A stretch of 64,000 nucleotides of DNA, taken from contig AP026539.1 of assembly GCA_026075535.2 (NCBI GenBank), positions 12,710,001 to 12,774,000 of the forward strand. The letters are read 5' to 3'. Under the pieces are notes generated by a model. The model was not told where the DNA came from and searched no databases. It was given only the letters and a program-made list of their open reading frames with translations. The translations under genes were made by a program, and so were the position numbers. How positions within the stretch are numbered: position 1 is the stretch's first letter; each line of letters begins with the position of its first letter. Source of the stretch: Tricholoma matsutake (Eukaryota > Basidiomycota > Agaricomycetes > Agaricales > Tricholomataceae). Positions 33,088-44,219 of the stretch are shown piece after piece.

Positions 33088-33500
33088 CTGGCCTCTCATC
33101 TAATTGGGACCTTCAAATGACACCTGAATAGAGTCAGAATAAGCCTAAGATCAGATCAAACAGATAAGAACTTACTAAGATCTCAAGTACCTCATATCAA
33201 GCCCCTACTAACAAAGATGTGGTTGTTGCAAAAGAATGAGTAAGCACTGGCCTCTCATCTAAGTTGGACCTTCAAACAACACCTAAACAGAGTCAGAATA
33301 AGCCTAAGATCATATCAAACAGATGAGAACTTACTAAGATCTCAAGTACTCATATCAAGCCCCTACTGACAAAGATGTGGTTGTTGCAAAAGAACAAGTA
33401 GGTGCTGGCCTCTTGTCTAATCAGGACCTTCAAACAACATCTAAATAGAGTCAGAATAAGCCTAATATCATATAAAACAGACCAGGACTCACTTAAGATC
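33088..33500. repeat. ~159-bp tandem repeat, 2.6 copies
   Basis: Units start CTGGCCTCTCATCTAA-like at 33088, 33247 and 33405 and share AGAGTCAGAATAAGCCTAA and CAAAGATGTGGTTGTTGCAA. Non-coding. Confidence 0.9.
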
Positions 33501-33724
33501 TAGAGCAACCAAAAACATACTCATATAGAAGGTGGGTTAAGTGTGGGTCATGGGTGACACCAGTGTGACCCATACCTGTACCCAGAGATACCCATAGCTG
33601 TGACCCACATGGGTCCCAACCTGTGCCAATGCCTAATTACCAGGCTCAAATTCAAGTTGTAAAGATAAGTCAATGCACCCCATGGGGCACAGCATTCCCA
33701 CGGGTTGTTCACATGACCACTGTG

Positions 33725-33826
33725 GTCGACAGTTGTCAACGCGAGATTATGTGTGACGTGGTGCTCTTGCAACTGGTCAACAGTTGTCAACGCAAGATAA
33801 TGTGTGATGTGGCGCTCTTGCAACCC
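33725..33826. repeat. 51-bp direct duplication
   Basis: Two adjacent copies beginning GTCRACAGTTGTCAACGC, each with GTGTGAYGTGG and CTCTTGCAAC. Confidence 0.9.
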
Positions 33827-34135
33827 CACACAGCAGTTGCTTGAGGGGATAGGTGCGGGTGGTGTGTCATCCATAGTCGTCGTTGTCAGGGACAATGTTT
33901 AAGTGAATTAAAATACCATGAGTAGAGTGCCCCATGGGGCGCTCACGTGACTTATTCTATACAAGTGAATCAACTTAGAATAATAACCACCTTCAACAAC
34001 GCCACCATCCTCCCTTTCACCTCACTAGTACCACCTTTCCACTCCATCAACATCCACCACTGTGACTCCCATGCACATTCCCATGCCAGCAAGAGCCACT
34101 AATGGCTGCCAACAAACCCTCTCAGGTGCAATGCA

Positions 34136-34231
34136 GGCCCAAATGACGATTGCATCATTTGGGCCCTAGGTAAGTTCTTTTCTCTGTTCCTTGTTCTTTT
34201 CAACTAAATAATCTATTTTGTTCATTTTTAG
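34136..34231 (+). repeat. hairpin-intron module J
   Basis: Hairpin arms GGCCCAAATGA (34136-34146) and inverse (34155-34165), then CTAG and a 62-base intron-like segment 34170-34231 with donor GTAAGT and acceptor TTTTTAG. Confidence 0.7.
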
Positions 34232-34439
34232 GAAGTATACTACTGTCAGAGACATGTGCTGACATGATACACCCACAACTGAGACAATTGAGATGATGGG
34301 ATGATGGGGATGAGATGACATGGATGATGAGGAGGCCCCAGGGACTTTCTGTACATATTAGTTTTTCTTTTGTAGTTATTTTGTACATATGAAAGAAAAT
34401 ATAAACCCTAATAACTCAAACTCAGTAGATAAGTTGTAA

Positions 34440-35240
34440 AGGCCTAAAAACCTAGTATGCCAACAATAGTAATGAAGTAAGTAAACAATTGTAATGAAGT
34501 AAACAATTTGTAATGAGGTTAGTAACAGGTCAATAACAGTTTGGAATGAAGTAAGTAAGCAATTGTAATGAGGTGAGTAACAAGTCAATAACAGTTTGTA
34601 ATGAAGTAAGTAAATAATTGTAATGAGGTTAGTAACAAGTCAATAACAGTTTGTAATGAAGTAAATAATTGTAATGAGGTTAGTAACAAGTCAATTACAG
34701 TTTGTAATGAAGTAAGTAAACAATTGGTAATGAGGTTAGTAACAGGTCAATTACCATTTGCAATGAATTCAGTAACACTTTTGTAATGAAGTCAGTAACA
34801 ATCTTTGTAGTTGTAGGGACTTTGTGCATGAAAAAAGCCTGATGCGATATAGTGGACACCTAATTTCATGCCTCACAGTTTCTGGCCACAATGCAACCAA
34901 ACAAAACCCATTGCCTTCTACAAGAGAAGTAATGACTTCCTCTTTACTACTTGTTATTTGTAAGTCTTTTGTTAGTTAATGTGTTGACAGTGGGTAACAA
35001 ATGTCATATTTAAGGCTAATGGTATCAACAAGCTTCAACTACTGCACTATAAACTTGTTTACTGACTTCAATACAAACAATTACTAACTGCCTCAATACA
35101 AACTATTATAAACAGTTTATACTGACTTCAATGCAAACTATTACATGCAATTACCAACTTCAATACGAACTGTTATGAACAGGTCAGTTACAAACTTGTT
35201 CAATACAAACTATTACTCATGGACCCCCTTTATGCTATAC
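34440..35240. repeat. GTAATGAAGTAAGTAA minisatellite with inverted counterpart
   Basis: 34440-34800 holds many degenerate units of GTAATGAGGTTAGTAAC / CAATAACAGTTTGTAATGAAG; 35040-35220 holds the same motif in inverse (TTACTGACTTCAATACAAAC). The two arrays flank about 250 bp of unique sequence; a few direct units recur near 35460-35550. Confidence 0.8.
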
Positions 35241-35249
35241 TTATAGTCT

Positions 35250-36220
35250 AATATAATAATATTAGTAGCTGCATCAACAAGCTGCTACTGCACTACACTA
35301 ACTTTGTAAGTCCTTTGTTAGTCAATGCATTTACAGTTTCAATTAATGTTATATTTGCAGCCTAATTCTGCCTGTGTATTAACAAGCTATTACTACTTAC
35401 ACTCATGGATTTTTTCAAGTCCTGTAGTGACTGACGAAGAACTCATCAAGTTCATAAGTAGTAATGGTTTGTATTGAAGTTATTAACATATTTGTAACAA
35501 TTATAATGAAGTTGGTAAAGAAATTTGTAATGATGTTAGTGACATCTTTAGGGCAGGCCTTTGCTCAAGTGTCAGAGGCTATCCAGGAAGCATATGAATC
35601 ATACATTCCTGAGGTGCCCTGGAGCACTTTGGACCAAAATTCACTACCCTGAACACTGGCAAATAATGGCACTTTACCTACAGAGCGCCCAGGGTAGACA
35701 ATTGCCTTGGATGCCCTGGCATGTCCCAAGGCATCCTAGGGTAACCCATGACACCCTGGGGACAAAAGCAATTTTCCTGATGTCCATCTCCCAGTTGTCT
35801 CCAGTCGCCTTGTTGCATTGTCGTTCTGTTTGGCAAAGTCAGTGTCACCATTGTCCTGCCATTTTGCAGTTGTACCCATTCCCACCCCACGAGCAGTTGC
35901 TTGGTCTGGCATTGGGGGAGGGGAATGATTGATTGTACAAACTACATAGTCATCCACCAGATGAACAATGGGTCTTGATGAGGCCCTCATAGTATCTATT
36001 AATAATCAAGCGACTTTCATACCAGTAGAGATAAGATCAGTGGATCTCTTCATATGGTGGGAAAAGTCATGTGATGTGTTTTCCCTAAGGGTCTTATCAA
36101 GGGGTACTTGTCAGCAGATTCTGAGATGGTATGTGGGGAGGAGGGGGCCTCATGTGACCTTATCTGGGTTTTGTAATCATGATTAAATGTGCCAGTGGGG
36201 CGCAAAAGCAATCAAATTTG
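35250..36220. other. non-coding region
   Basis: No gene seen. Includes CCCTGG/GCATCC-rich sequence at 35600-35780 and a GAGCAGTTGCTT motif at about 35891. Confidence 0.5.
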
Positions 36221-36223
36221 CAG

Positions 36224-36470
36224 CAACATTTGCTCCAACATTTGCCAGGTAATCTTCGATTTGGTACATCTGTTCCAATCATCCATCCTATTCTCCCTCT
36301 AAAAAAATCCAGGCTACTTTGTGGGATCATGCTTATAAAGGGTCCACCATGATTCTTCACATTGATGGCACAACTATACCAGGAGCACCTAATCTTCTGG
36401 AATTTATCAAGGCTGAGGTGTACATGCCCTTGATGAACACCCAGAATGTCACTGCCCTGTTGCATTGATA
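36224..36470 (+). pseudogene. unrecognised coding remnant
   Basis: One frame reads WDHAYKGSTMILHIDGTTIPG, LLEFIKAEVYMPLMNTQ and ends VTALLH with TGA. Codon-like composition but no start and no recognised family. Confidence 0.4.
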
Positions 36471-36474
36471 GTGC

Positions 36475-37050
36475 ACACTTTCATCATGGAAATTTTTAGT
36501 TTAACACTGGTGAACAGTCCAAAGGTCAGTGGTGAAATGTGCATCTGTCAGAGAAAGTGAGAGAGAATCAGAACACAGTGAAACACCAAGTATGGGTAAC
36601 ATTTTTCCTTATCTGGGTGCTGAGTAATCAGGCCACATGTTGGTTGAGTGACTTCCTTTTGCCATGTACTGGTGCTGTGGCATGTCCCAAGCTGGTTGGT
36701 AATTCAGTAATGATTTACATATATCTTGCAAACATGGAGTTTCTGGTTAGCAAGAGCTGATGTAAGTGCTAGTTGAAATATTTTATACTATGATTACATA
36801 ATGAGACAATTACTATATATGGTAAGGAAGGGGGGAGGGTAGATGGCTTATCTGGAAATCACAACATACCCTCACAAATTCTAGTGATGAGTACCCCTTG
36901 GGTCTTATTGCCTGAGCCAATGTGGTGACCACCAGCCACTTTGTTTCAAAAAGTTAAGCAGCATGCTGGCAACTATTATGATGGTTTAAAACCACTTGGA
37001 AGCTACAAGGACTTGCACTGTGAGGGCCACTGCTCTGCACAGCATGTCTG
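36475..37050. other. no gene seen; 3' flank of Helitron gene
   Basis: Lies downstream of the Helitron reading. The Helitron 3' terminus (hairpin plus CTRR) should be here or further left; no unambiguous candidate was identified. Confidence 0.4.
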
Positions 37051-37056
37051 AGTTCC

Positions 37057-38160
37057 TCAGTAGCGGGGAGGGTAAAGTGAATACAACACCATTGAAGCAA
37101 GATCTGTAGTAATTGAGCCCAATTCCTGGGATTCATATAATAGTGACCATCCCATGAACATCCTGTTGTGGAACCAGACCATACCATTGCTTGTTATGGT
37201 GTGTTCTGTGAAATGATCATCTTTGAAATAGATAACTCCTCTAAGAGTGTAATGCATGCGGTCTCCAGCACATGTAATCCAAATAACAGGATCCAAGGAT
37301 AGTAGGGCCCTATTTCCTATGTCAAATGCAAGGACAGGTGGCATTTGAATGAATGTGATGTTCCTTGACAAATGAGCACCACATGTGGAGCATTTTGAAG
37401 ATATTTGAACTGCAAAGTCATCCATGCAGGCTTGCAAAGTTTCATCTTCCCCATTAAGGATGATTATCAGGCAGTTGGATGTTGATCATCGGCCATCTGT
37501 ATTTATATTGTGGCCGTTGGGGCAAATGATATTAGCAGTTGTGACTGGTTCATGTATACAAAATAATCTATCTGCAATTGAGTATACACCAGCATAAGAA
37601 CCAAAGGCAAATTCTGGTGAAACTCTTGCTAGCTGCCTCCTGAAGAATTCTCTGATTTGCTCTAAAGAAAAGGATGATGATCCCTTGTTGTGACAACTCT
37701 CATGCCTATGAAAGCTCCAGGTAAGAGAGTTCAACAACTCTGAGTTGCACTGTGCATCTTGCAAACTGGTCATGGGTGCAGGACAGTCATGCCATATATT
37801 AAAAAGTATTGTGATTAAGGCATCATATGCACAACTGTTGTTCTGTGACTGTGTTCTGATTGGGACTTTTAGTTGTACTGGAGCAGACTGATCAGTAGGG
37901 TCATGATGAAATTTCACCTTTTTCACAGTTGGTCGTTTGTCCATGGGGACAGCATAGGATCTTTTGTGTTTCATGGGGGTTAGTGAGTGTATCCTGTGAA
38001 CTTTGGCAGGGGTGCTAGTAGTAGGAGGAGTTACAACAATGTTAGCTGCAGGTGCAGAGCTAGCATTGAAATTGCTAGCCTTGGACTCTGTGATCACTTG
38101 CCAGCAATCGTAATCTTGCATTTCCAGGAAAGGGTCAGCCTTACTCCATCAAATAGCTGG
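37057..38160 (-). pseudogene. Helitron C-terminal ubiquitin-specific-protease-like domain
   Basis: N-terminal linker (HSLTPMKHKRSYAVP), then SQNNSCAYDALITILFNIWHD near 37800, resembling the Cys box of C19 cysteine peptidases (N-x-x-C-x-x-x-A), and about 160 residues later CSTCGAHL (zinc-like) and YTLRGVIYFKDDHFTEHTI near 37210-37260, resembling the His box, with MVWFHN. Spacing and order suit a USP/SENP-like fold. The first block runs in the same direction directly after the helicase reading. It ends at 37057. Whether it cleaves ubiquitin is unknown. Confidence 0.6.
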
Positions 38161-38313
38161 ATGCATCATCGAGGGTATGTAATTTTCACCATTCCACTGT
38201 TGGAATAGTTCAATTAATGTGTTTCTGCAATCAGCCATTGCAACTTTCCTAGGAAGCTTGTTATCAAACATGAGTGCAGTTATGTTGTCAAGTAGCTCAA
38301 GCTCACGAAATTC

Positions 38314-40648
38314 TTAATGCAACACGCCAGACGCCCCACCAGTAATTTTATTAGGGTGAATGCTGTTGAGTATCAGAGTACCAGCTGCCATTGCACTCTG
38401 CAACAAAGCAATGTAGTAACTTTGGTGTGAACAGGCTTGACTAAGGTTGACTACATTATAGGAACACATTTTTCCTTGTGATGCATAGTCAGTCATCACA
38501 AAATTAGGAAGCACCTCAACCTGACTTTGTGAAACAGTAAGGGAGCTGTCATCTGGTAAGTGACAACAAGTGGTGACACTGGTTCTCATAAGTGGAATCA
38601 TGTTCAGCAAGCCATCTAGCTTGACTGAAGTAGGAGGATTCATCAGCTGAACAAACAATGTATCCAGGACATCTCTTCCCTCTGGGGTTTTGTGCAAGTC
38701 CCATGCATGCACGATTGCTTCTTGACCTTTTGTGATACACATCTCTGTGGCAGTGTTGGTCTGGATCATAACGGGCATGCTGGCACATATGGATAATTTC
38801 CCAGGAATGAGTTTTGTGTTTGCACACATAGGTTGCTCCCACAGTGCATGCTGTATCGCTGCCAGGATTGAACCATGTTTGATGGAACACTTTTGACCTG
38901 AAATGTACCTTTTCTTTTGCTGATCTTCCTCAGAATCATTGGAGTGGACACTATCAATTGAAAACAGGTGCATCAAGTTTTGCCCTGTTTCCATAGCAAA
39001 TCTCTCACATCCCAGATGATTCATTTCATCTTTTTGTGAATTGAGGTTGGTTATAATGGAAACATTTCTAAATTCTTGTTGGTTCAAACTAGAGTTCACT
39101 TGAAATGCATGTTTTAAGAAACATGATATCGCTTAGAGTGCAGGCCTTGTAGCACATATTAGCAAGCGCTTTACGGAATTGAGCATCTTCAGCAGTATGT
39201 GCTTGCTGATGCATATTCTGATGAAGGATTACAACTGTTGTGACCTGGTGCCATAAGGCCTTTCCAATTGCAGCCTCCTGGTCATGAAGTGATGTGGCCT
39301 TCATTCTGACAGAGCGACTGTACAAGGAAGTGTGTTCATGCCTGATAACAGGAGGTAGCTGTGCAAAGTCTCCTGCAAAAATGAAGTTCAAACCACCAAA
39401 TGGAGCATCAAGATTGTTCATGACATGAGCCAGCCTTGCACTTATGAGATACATATCACGACATGAGAGCATGGAAACCTCATCAAGGAACACATAATGT
39501 ACACCTTCTAGTCTTTCCTTGACCTATGCTAACTGGACCCCAGATATCCATTTGCCATTGGAGTTGAGCCCAAACACTGAGTGATAGGTCAAACCCTGTA
39601 AAAGAGCAGTGGCACTTCCAGTAGGAGCAACAATGATGAAACAGTGAGATTTGTTTCTTTGTTTAAAGAACTCAACAAGCGCTTTCAATACCTGTGTCTT
39701 TCCAGTGCCTGCCATTCTGGCAATATTCATCTTCAATTGATCTGCATCAGTACTACATGCATGGTTGGCTACAATGCAAAATGCATGATCCTGTTCTTGA
39801 TTTAATTGAAACTGGTTGGAAATGGCATCTGTGGTCTGCTGCCACTCTTGAGAATGAAACAAATGGGTCATGTAAGATTTATCAACAACATGCACATCAT
39901 TTGGGATGAATTGGGTTGGACAACCCGGTGCAGCTCCAGAATCAATGTTGGCAGGTAAGTGGCGTGCTCTTTCTTCCAGAATTTCTGCATGCTTCTTCAT
40001 CACTGCAGCCTTCCACTGAGCAGGGGATTGTGGTTCAATAGGGTCAGGAGAAAGGTTCAAACCATGAGGAAATAAGTCTGCATTCTGATTCATCCATCCA
40101 AGTGATACAAGCATTCTTCTTATATCTGTCATCAGTCCTGTATGTGCCCATTGACTCTTGCCCATGATTGGAGACACCAAATGTTCATCTAACATGGTTG
40201 GTATATTTATAGCATCGTCAATAACCATTTGATCTAAATCATCGAAGATCTGCATACCCACTTCAGCCCAACTTGGCATCACTGTAGTGTCTTTCTTCAT
40301 TTGAGCATGAAAGTCATCTCGGGCATCTAAGCATTCATAGCAGATGTTCATGTTTTTCATTACTTCAACTTGTTGCACTGAAAAACTATGGGACAGGAAA
40401 GTTTCATCCCAGGAATCAGAATCACTCTGTAAGTCCAAACCAGATCTCCATGGCTTGAACAATGTTAACATGGCAGAACAATAGTATTCATGATCACCCT
40501 GATCATGATGTGGCAAAGTGTTACTGACAAAATTTGGTATGCATGCAGTTTTCAAGTAATGTTTTTGTGGTGGGTAACTTTTCATGGTGGCATGTAGAAA
40601 TCCAGTCATATAGACACATAGAGTGAAATTGTGCTGGACGGTATACAT
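38314..40648 (-). pseudogene. Helitron PIF1-like DNA helicase domain
   Basis: Walker A RMAGTGKTQVLKAL near 39690-39730, IIVAPTGSATALLQGLTYHSVFGL (motif Ia), Walker B FLDEVSMLSC near 39470, FAGDFAQLPPV (motif III) near 39370, and C-terminal VMIQTNTATEMCITKGQEA, VMTDYASQGKM, SQACSHQSYYIALLQS. Unwinds DNA for rolling-circle transposition. Interrupted by a TAG near 39525 and a stop near 39095; N-terminal part includes the cysteine/His-rich CYECLDARDDF region near 40310. Confidence 0.85.
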
Positions 40649-41136
40649 AATTGTGAACAGGTGAAAACCCTACAATGCATCCATTATGCTTAAATATGGT
40701 CAACCTTTCAGGGTATTCTCCATTTTCATGGTCAAGGTCTGTAATGTTGGATGTCTGGGGGCCATTTGATATGTCTGAATGCCCTTCATTTTGTTTCATA
40801 TGCTCACCACCAATATCTGGGCATTTCGGTAAGTGGGAAGGTGTTTGCTCCCATGACTTTCTTGCCTCTCTTACAAATGACTGCCAGTAGAATGGAACAA
40901 AATCAAAATTTGTGTAGTGATCAGGATTGCCTAAAAGGTACATGCAAGCCATCGGAGAACCTATCTCCAACTTCGCACTGAGTGAGTTGACAATTTTCAT
41001 CATTATTTTGTGTGCTTTATCTTTGCAACTATCAGAACCACCAATGATGTCTGAGTGCTTCCCAAACATAGAACAGATGGTTTCAAAGATAACATGTGGC
41101 TTAAGAGCAGGTTTGGTTATGTAATTTGAAACATAT
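40521..41136 (-). pseudogene. Helitron replicase, C-terminal part of Rep region
   Basis: Reads VVLLYVSNYITKPALKPHVIFETICSMF, KIMMKIVNSLSAKLEIGSPMACMYLLGNPDHYTNFDFVPFYW. This is the conserved segment following the HUH nuclease in Helitron proteins (YVSDYITK, E-x-G-x-P-x-A-x-x-Y-L-L). It begins exactly where the hAT-type element inserted (TSD 41137-41144) and its upstream half is at 45592-46394. Confidence 0.85.
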
Positions 41137-41531
41137 AAAAGGACCACTGCTGGCACTTGTGGCCAAGGTCACATCAAGCCTTCAAGGCCCATTTCTGGTA
41201 GTGGTCAAAATGGGCCTTCCAGGGGTTTCTGGTCGCTTGCATCCCCACCAAAATCCCAAACAGGAAGCAGATCAGGGGTGGTATCAGATGCCTAGAACCT
41301 CATTTTTTGCACTCTAGAACCTCCTTTTTTTGAACTAGCTGATTAGCAGTTTGTGTTATAGAGAAGTTGTATGTGGCTAGATACATGACATATGCATTTA
41401 CAGCACAAGCCTCAGGTGAAGTGGAGGTGTGGCCCAGCCTGTGCACCTCCTTCCACCTGGTTGCCCTCAATCCGCTTTTTTCCCTTCCCCTCAGCCTGCT
41501 TGCCACATTCCACCCAGCTGCCCTTGTCATC

Positions 41532-41610
41532 CACCATTCCCCTCATTGTCCACCATTTCCCTCATTGTCCACCATTTCCCTCATTGTCCACCATTTCCCT
41601 CATTGTCCAC
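41532..41610 (+). repeat. 19-bp tandem repeat
   Basis: CACCATTTCCCTCATTGTC repeated four times with a partial fifth; pyrimidine-rich. Confidence 0.9.
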
Positions 41611-41624
41611 CATTCATCCCCGCT

Positions 41625-43205
41625 CTCATCCCATCCCACCTCCCTGCTGCAGTCCCCCACTGTCCCCGCTCCTGGACTGCTGCCACTGCCACAGGGCCAT
41701 GGCCCCCATTTCTGTCTCCCTTCTGTGATGCATGTAGAATATGTAATATATGGATGTTCCACTGTCATCCCATCTTGTTGCCCTCCTGGTGGCACTGTAT
41801 TCCTCATTGTTGTTCGATGCTCATGGTTCCTTGCCCTCCTTTGGTTCCTTTCCTCCCAGGTTGTCGTTACTGTGCAGGGTCATGGTTGGTTCTCTGCTTG
41901 TTGTGGTTGTCCCAGGCTGTCATTGCTCCTGGGCTGCCATTGGGCATCCCTCATAGTCGTTGGGCATCCCCCAGAGCTGTTGGGCATGCCCTGTGTCCGT
42001 CTTGCTGTCCTTTGGGTGTTGCTGTTGTTTTGGGTCCCAGGGCCTCGTTGGCATCACCAGGTATCCTGGCTGTTGTCATTGCTCTCAGGTCTGTAGATTC
42101 AATGTAAAATCAGTAATGAATAAAAATAGAACAACTGAGACACCCACCTGTGCTTCCCATCACCTGCCTCTGTCCACTCACCCTCTTGGCCACTCACCAC
42201 CTCATCCACCACTGGTACCCAATGGTTGCCTTGTCACACTTGCCCTGGACCTGCATTCTTCACAGCTGTTCATGCCTGTATCCTTCCTTGCATTTGGCAC
42301 TTTGGCTTTCTGGAGGGTTCTGTTCTGGCACTTTCATCAATAGTCTTCTCAAGCATGTCACTAAGGTGGCATGGAAGAAAGAGGAAGGGGACAAGAGAAA
42401 GGAGATGGAGGATAGAGGGGCTAAGGGGAGAGGAGCAGCATGGGGTGACAGTAGCTGAGGTGCTCTGTCATTGCTTGGGGGCAAGAATGAGCTCCAAGAT
42501 GGGTAAATGGAGACAATGAACTAGAAGATGCATGGATACTCACTTTAAAAGTTTTGAGGGGTCAAATGAGGATGGTGGTAGAGACAATGGTGTGGTTGAA
42601 GTTGAAAAAAAAAGTGTACAGCCACATACCTCGGAACAGAAATGATGATAGCGGGTGTTACACTGTAGTCCAACACAGCTACCGAAGCTCTAAAAAAGCA
42701 TTGGGATACATTTAGTAACTATGCTAGATTATTCTAGAGGTTGTATCTCATCGAAATGCTGAGAAATTAGTAAAAGTCAGACCAAGCCACTAAAATGATC
42801 CAACCTGTATAATGATTCCTATATATGTGAGCTGAATTGAACACCATACCACACACTGGCCACATTCCACTCTTATGCCCATTGTCAATGGCTGTAACCA
42901 TATTTATTGAAGTGCATACAATGACTTTCAATACAGAATGAATCCGTTAGATTGGTGGCTAAAGTTAAATACAAGGAAAACGGGAGCATTTACAGTACTA
43001 GCATTTGTCCATACATGTAAGTCTGGTCTGGAATCAAAATTTTGCCAAATGGTAAAATAGTTCATTGATCCTTCTCAATGGCAAACATGGACTGAAGAGA
43101 TGGAAGATGTAAGATTTTAATGGTAGGTAATAAAATGACAGTTAGAGCAATGTAAACACAAAGCTGGGTGCATGCACACTCTAAAACTTGTCCGCTATCC
43201 ATCCC
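41625..43205. other. non-coding, pyrimidine-rich then AT-rich
   Basis: Long CT-rich open frames at 41400-42500 look like low-complexity shadow, not protein. Nothing recognised in 42540-43205. Confidence 0.5.
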
Positions 43206-43211
43206 CACCAG

Positions 43212-44087
43212 TCATAGGTCCACTATGGTAGCAGAGCTCTGAAATCAAGAAATCACACTCAGACACTTCCTTCCCAAAGTCCTACAATTTTGCGAATGCT
43301 TACAAATGCCTACAAATGCACGAAACAACAAAATGATACTTTGAAATGTCTCGAAAGACTTCGAACCATTTCAAATGACTTTGGCCCCTGTATTCCTATC
43401 ATACTGAACCTTGAACACATGCTCCCACCATTACACACACTAACACATCACGTTCCCACCACCACAAACACAAAGAAACACAATGGCTAGCAACTTAGTG
43501 TGCATCGAGGTATTTTTCGATGTATTCATGATTTATTGGAACCACAAGACAAGGAGATTTGATATATCATGTATATGGTACATTTCTTTCTCATCATGGT
43601 CTCATTTACTTCATGATTTTGATACCTTGTTCAGTGCCTCATGTTTACCACATGTTTTGCCTCATGGCCTTTTACCTTTTTAGTACTATCTCTCTCTCTA
43701 ACATATATAGTTTGGTGTATGTACTGTCGAGACAAAAAAAAATCGTCTTCTCACATTACCTATCGTCTGACTTAAGGGTTTAACTCTTGAGTTTTAGCTC
43801 AGTCTTTGTCTGAACTCACTCAAGTATTCCGCAAACTACGTCGTTTTGCCACATAGTTTCTCAAAACTCTCATCACATCGTCTACCTACCATGTCATCAT
43901 CTCTGACCTCACTTTCAACTATTGTCACCATCTCCCAAACTCGTGAAACCATTGTGGAGATTCTCAAACTTCTCCACATGCTGCTAAACTCTCTCATATT
44001 GTTTCCAATGCTTCGTAGTGTTTCATGTTACCTCAGACAGCTTCACAGAACTTTGCACAGCCTAATACTGCTTCACAATGTCTTACA
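43212..44087 (+). repeat. LTR-like segment of gypsy-4 family (876 bp)
   Basis: Inverse orientation to, and homologous over its full length with, the gypsy-4 3' LTR at 56270-57125. Starts TCATAGGTCC (expected TGATAGG) and ends ATGTCTTACA. No polypurine tract upstream and no internal gypsy sequence downstream, only repeat E. Confidence 0.8.
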
Positions 44088-44215
44088 GTATACTTACCAG
44101 CCTTTGGATAGCACAGTGATATTCAGTACTACCTGGCAACCTTTCTCTGACTTGTGTTATATCTCCTAAGACCAGTTTAGTTGGTTTTGGTTGAGTTTCT
44201 GGGTTGAGCATCATC
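44088..44215 (-). repeat. 125-bp repeat E, copy A
   Basis: From GCTCAACCCAGAAACTCAACC-type start to GGCTGGTAAGTATAC at the LTR edge; two further copies at 48431-48554 and 56146-56269. Copies A and B are fused to an LTR at the same base; copy C is not. Confidence 0.85.
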
Positions 44216-44219
44216 ACCA

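Noticed and set aside
34136..34169. Hairpin followed by CTAG as a Helitron 3' terminus
   Set aside because: Only copy J ends CTAG; the other copies have ACAG, ATTG, TAT or TAC, and GTAAGT follows in all, so a splice donor fits better.
41367..42519. Long overlapping open frames on the plus strand (over 230 codons)
   Set aside because: Composition is Pro/Ser/His/Cys-rich in all three frames because the DNA is CT-rich and repetitive; no domain and a 19-bp repeat drives it.
43846..44169. Open frame inside the LTR-like segment at 43212-44087
   Set aside because: It is non-coding LTR sequence, conserved in inverse at 56270-57125 with indels that break the frame.
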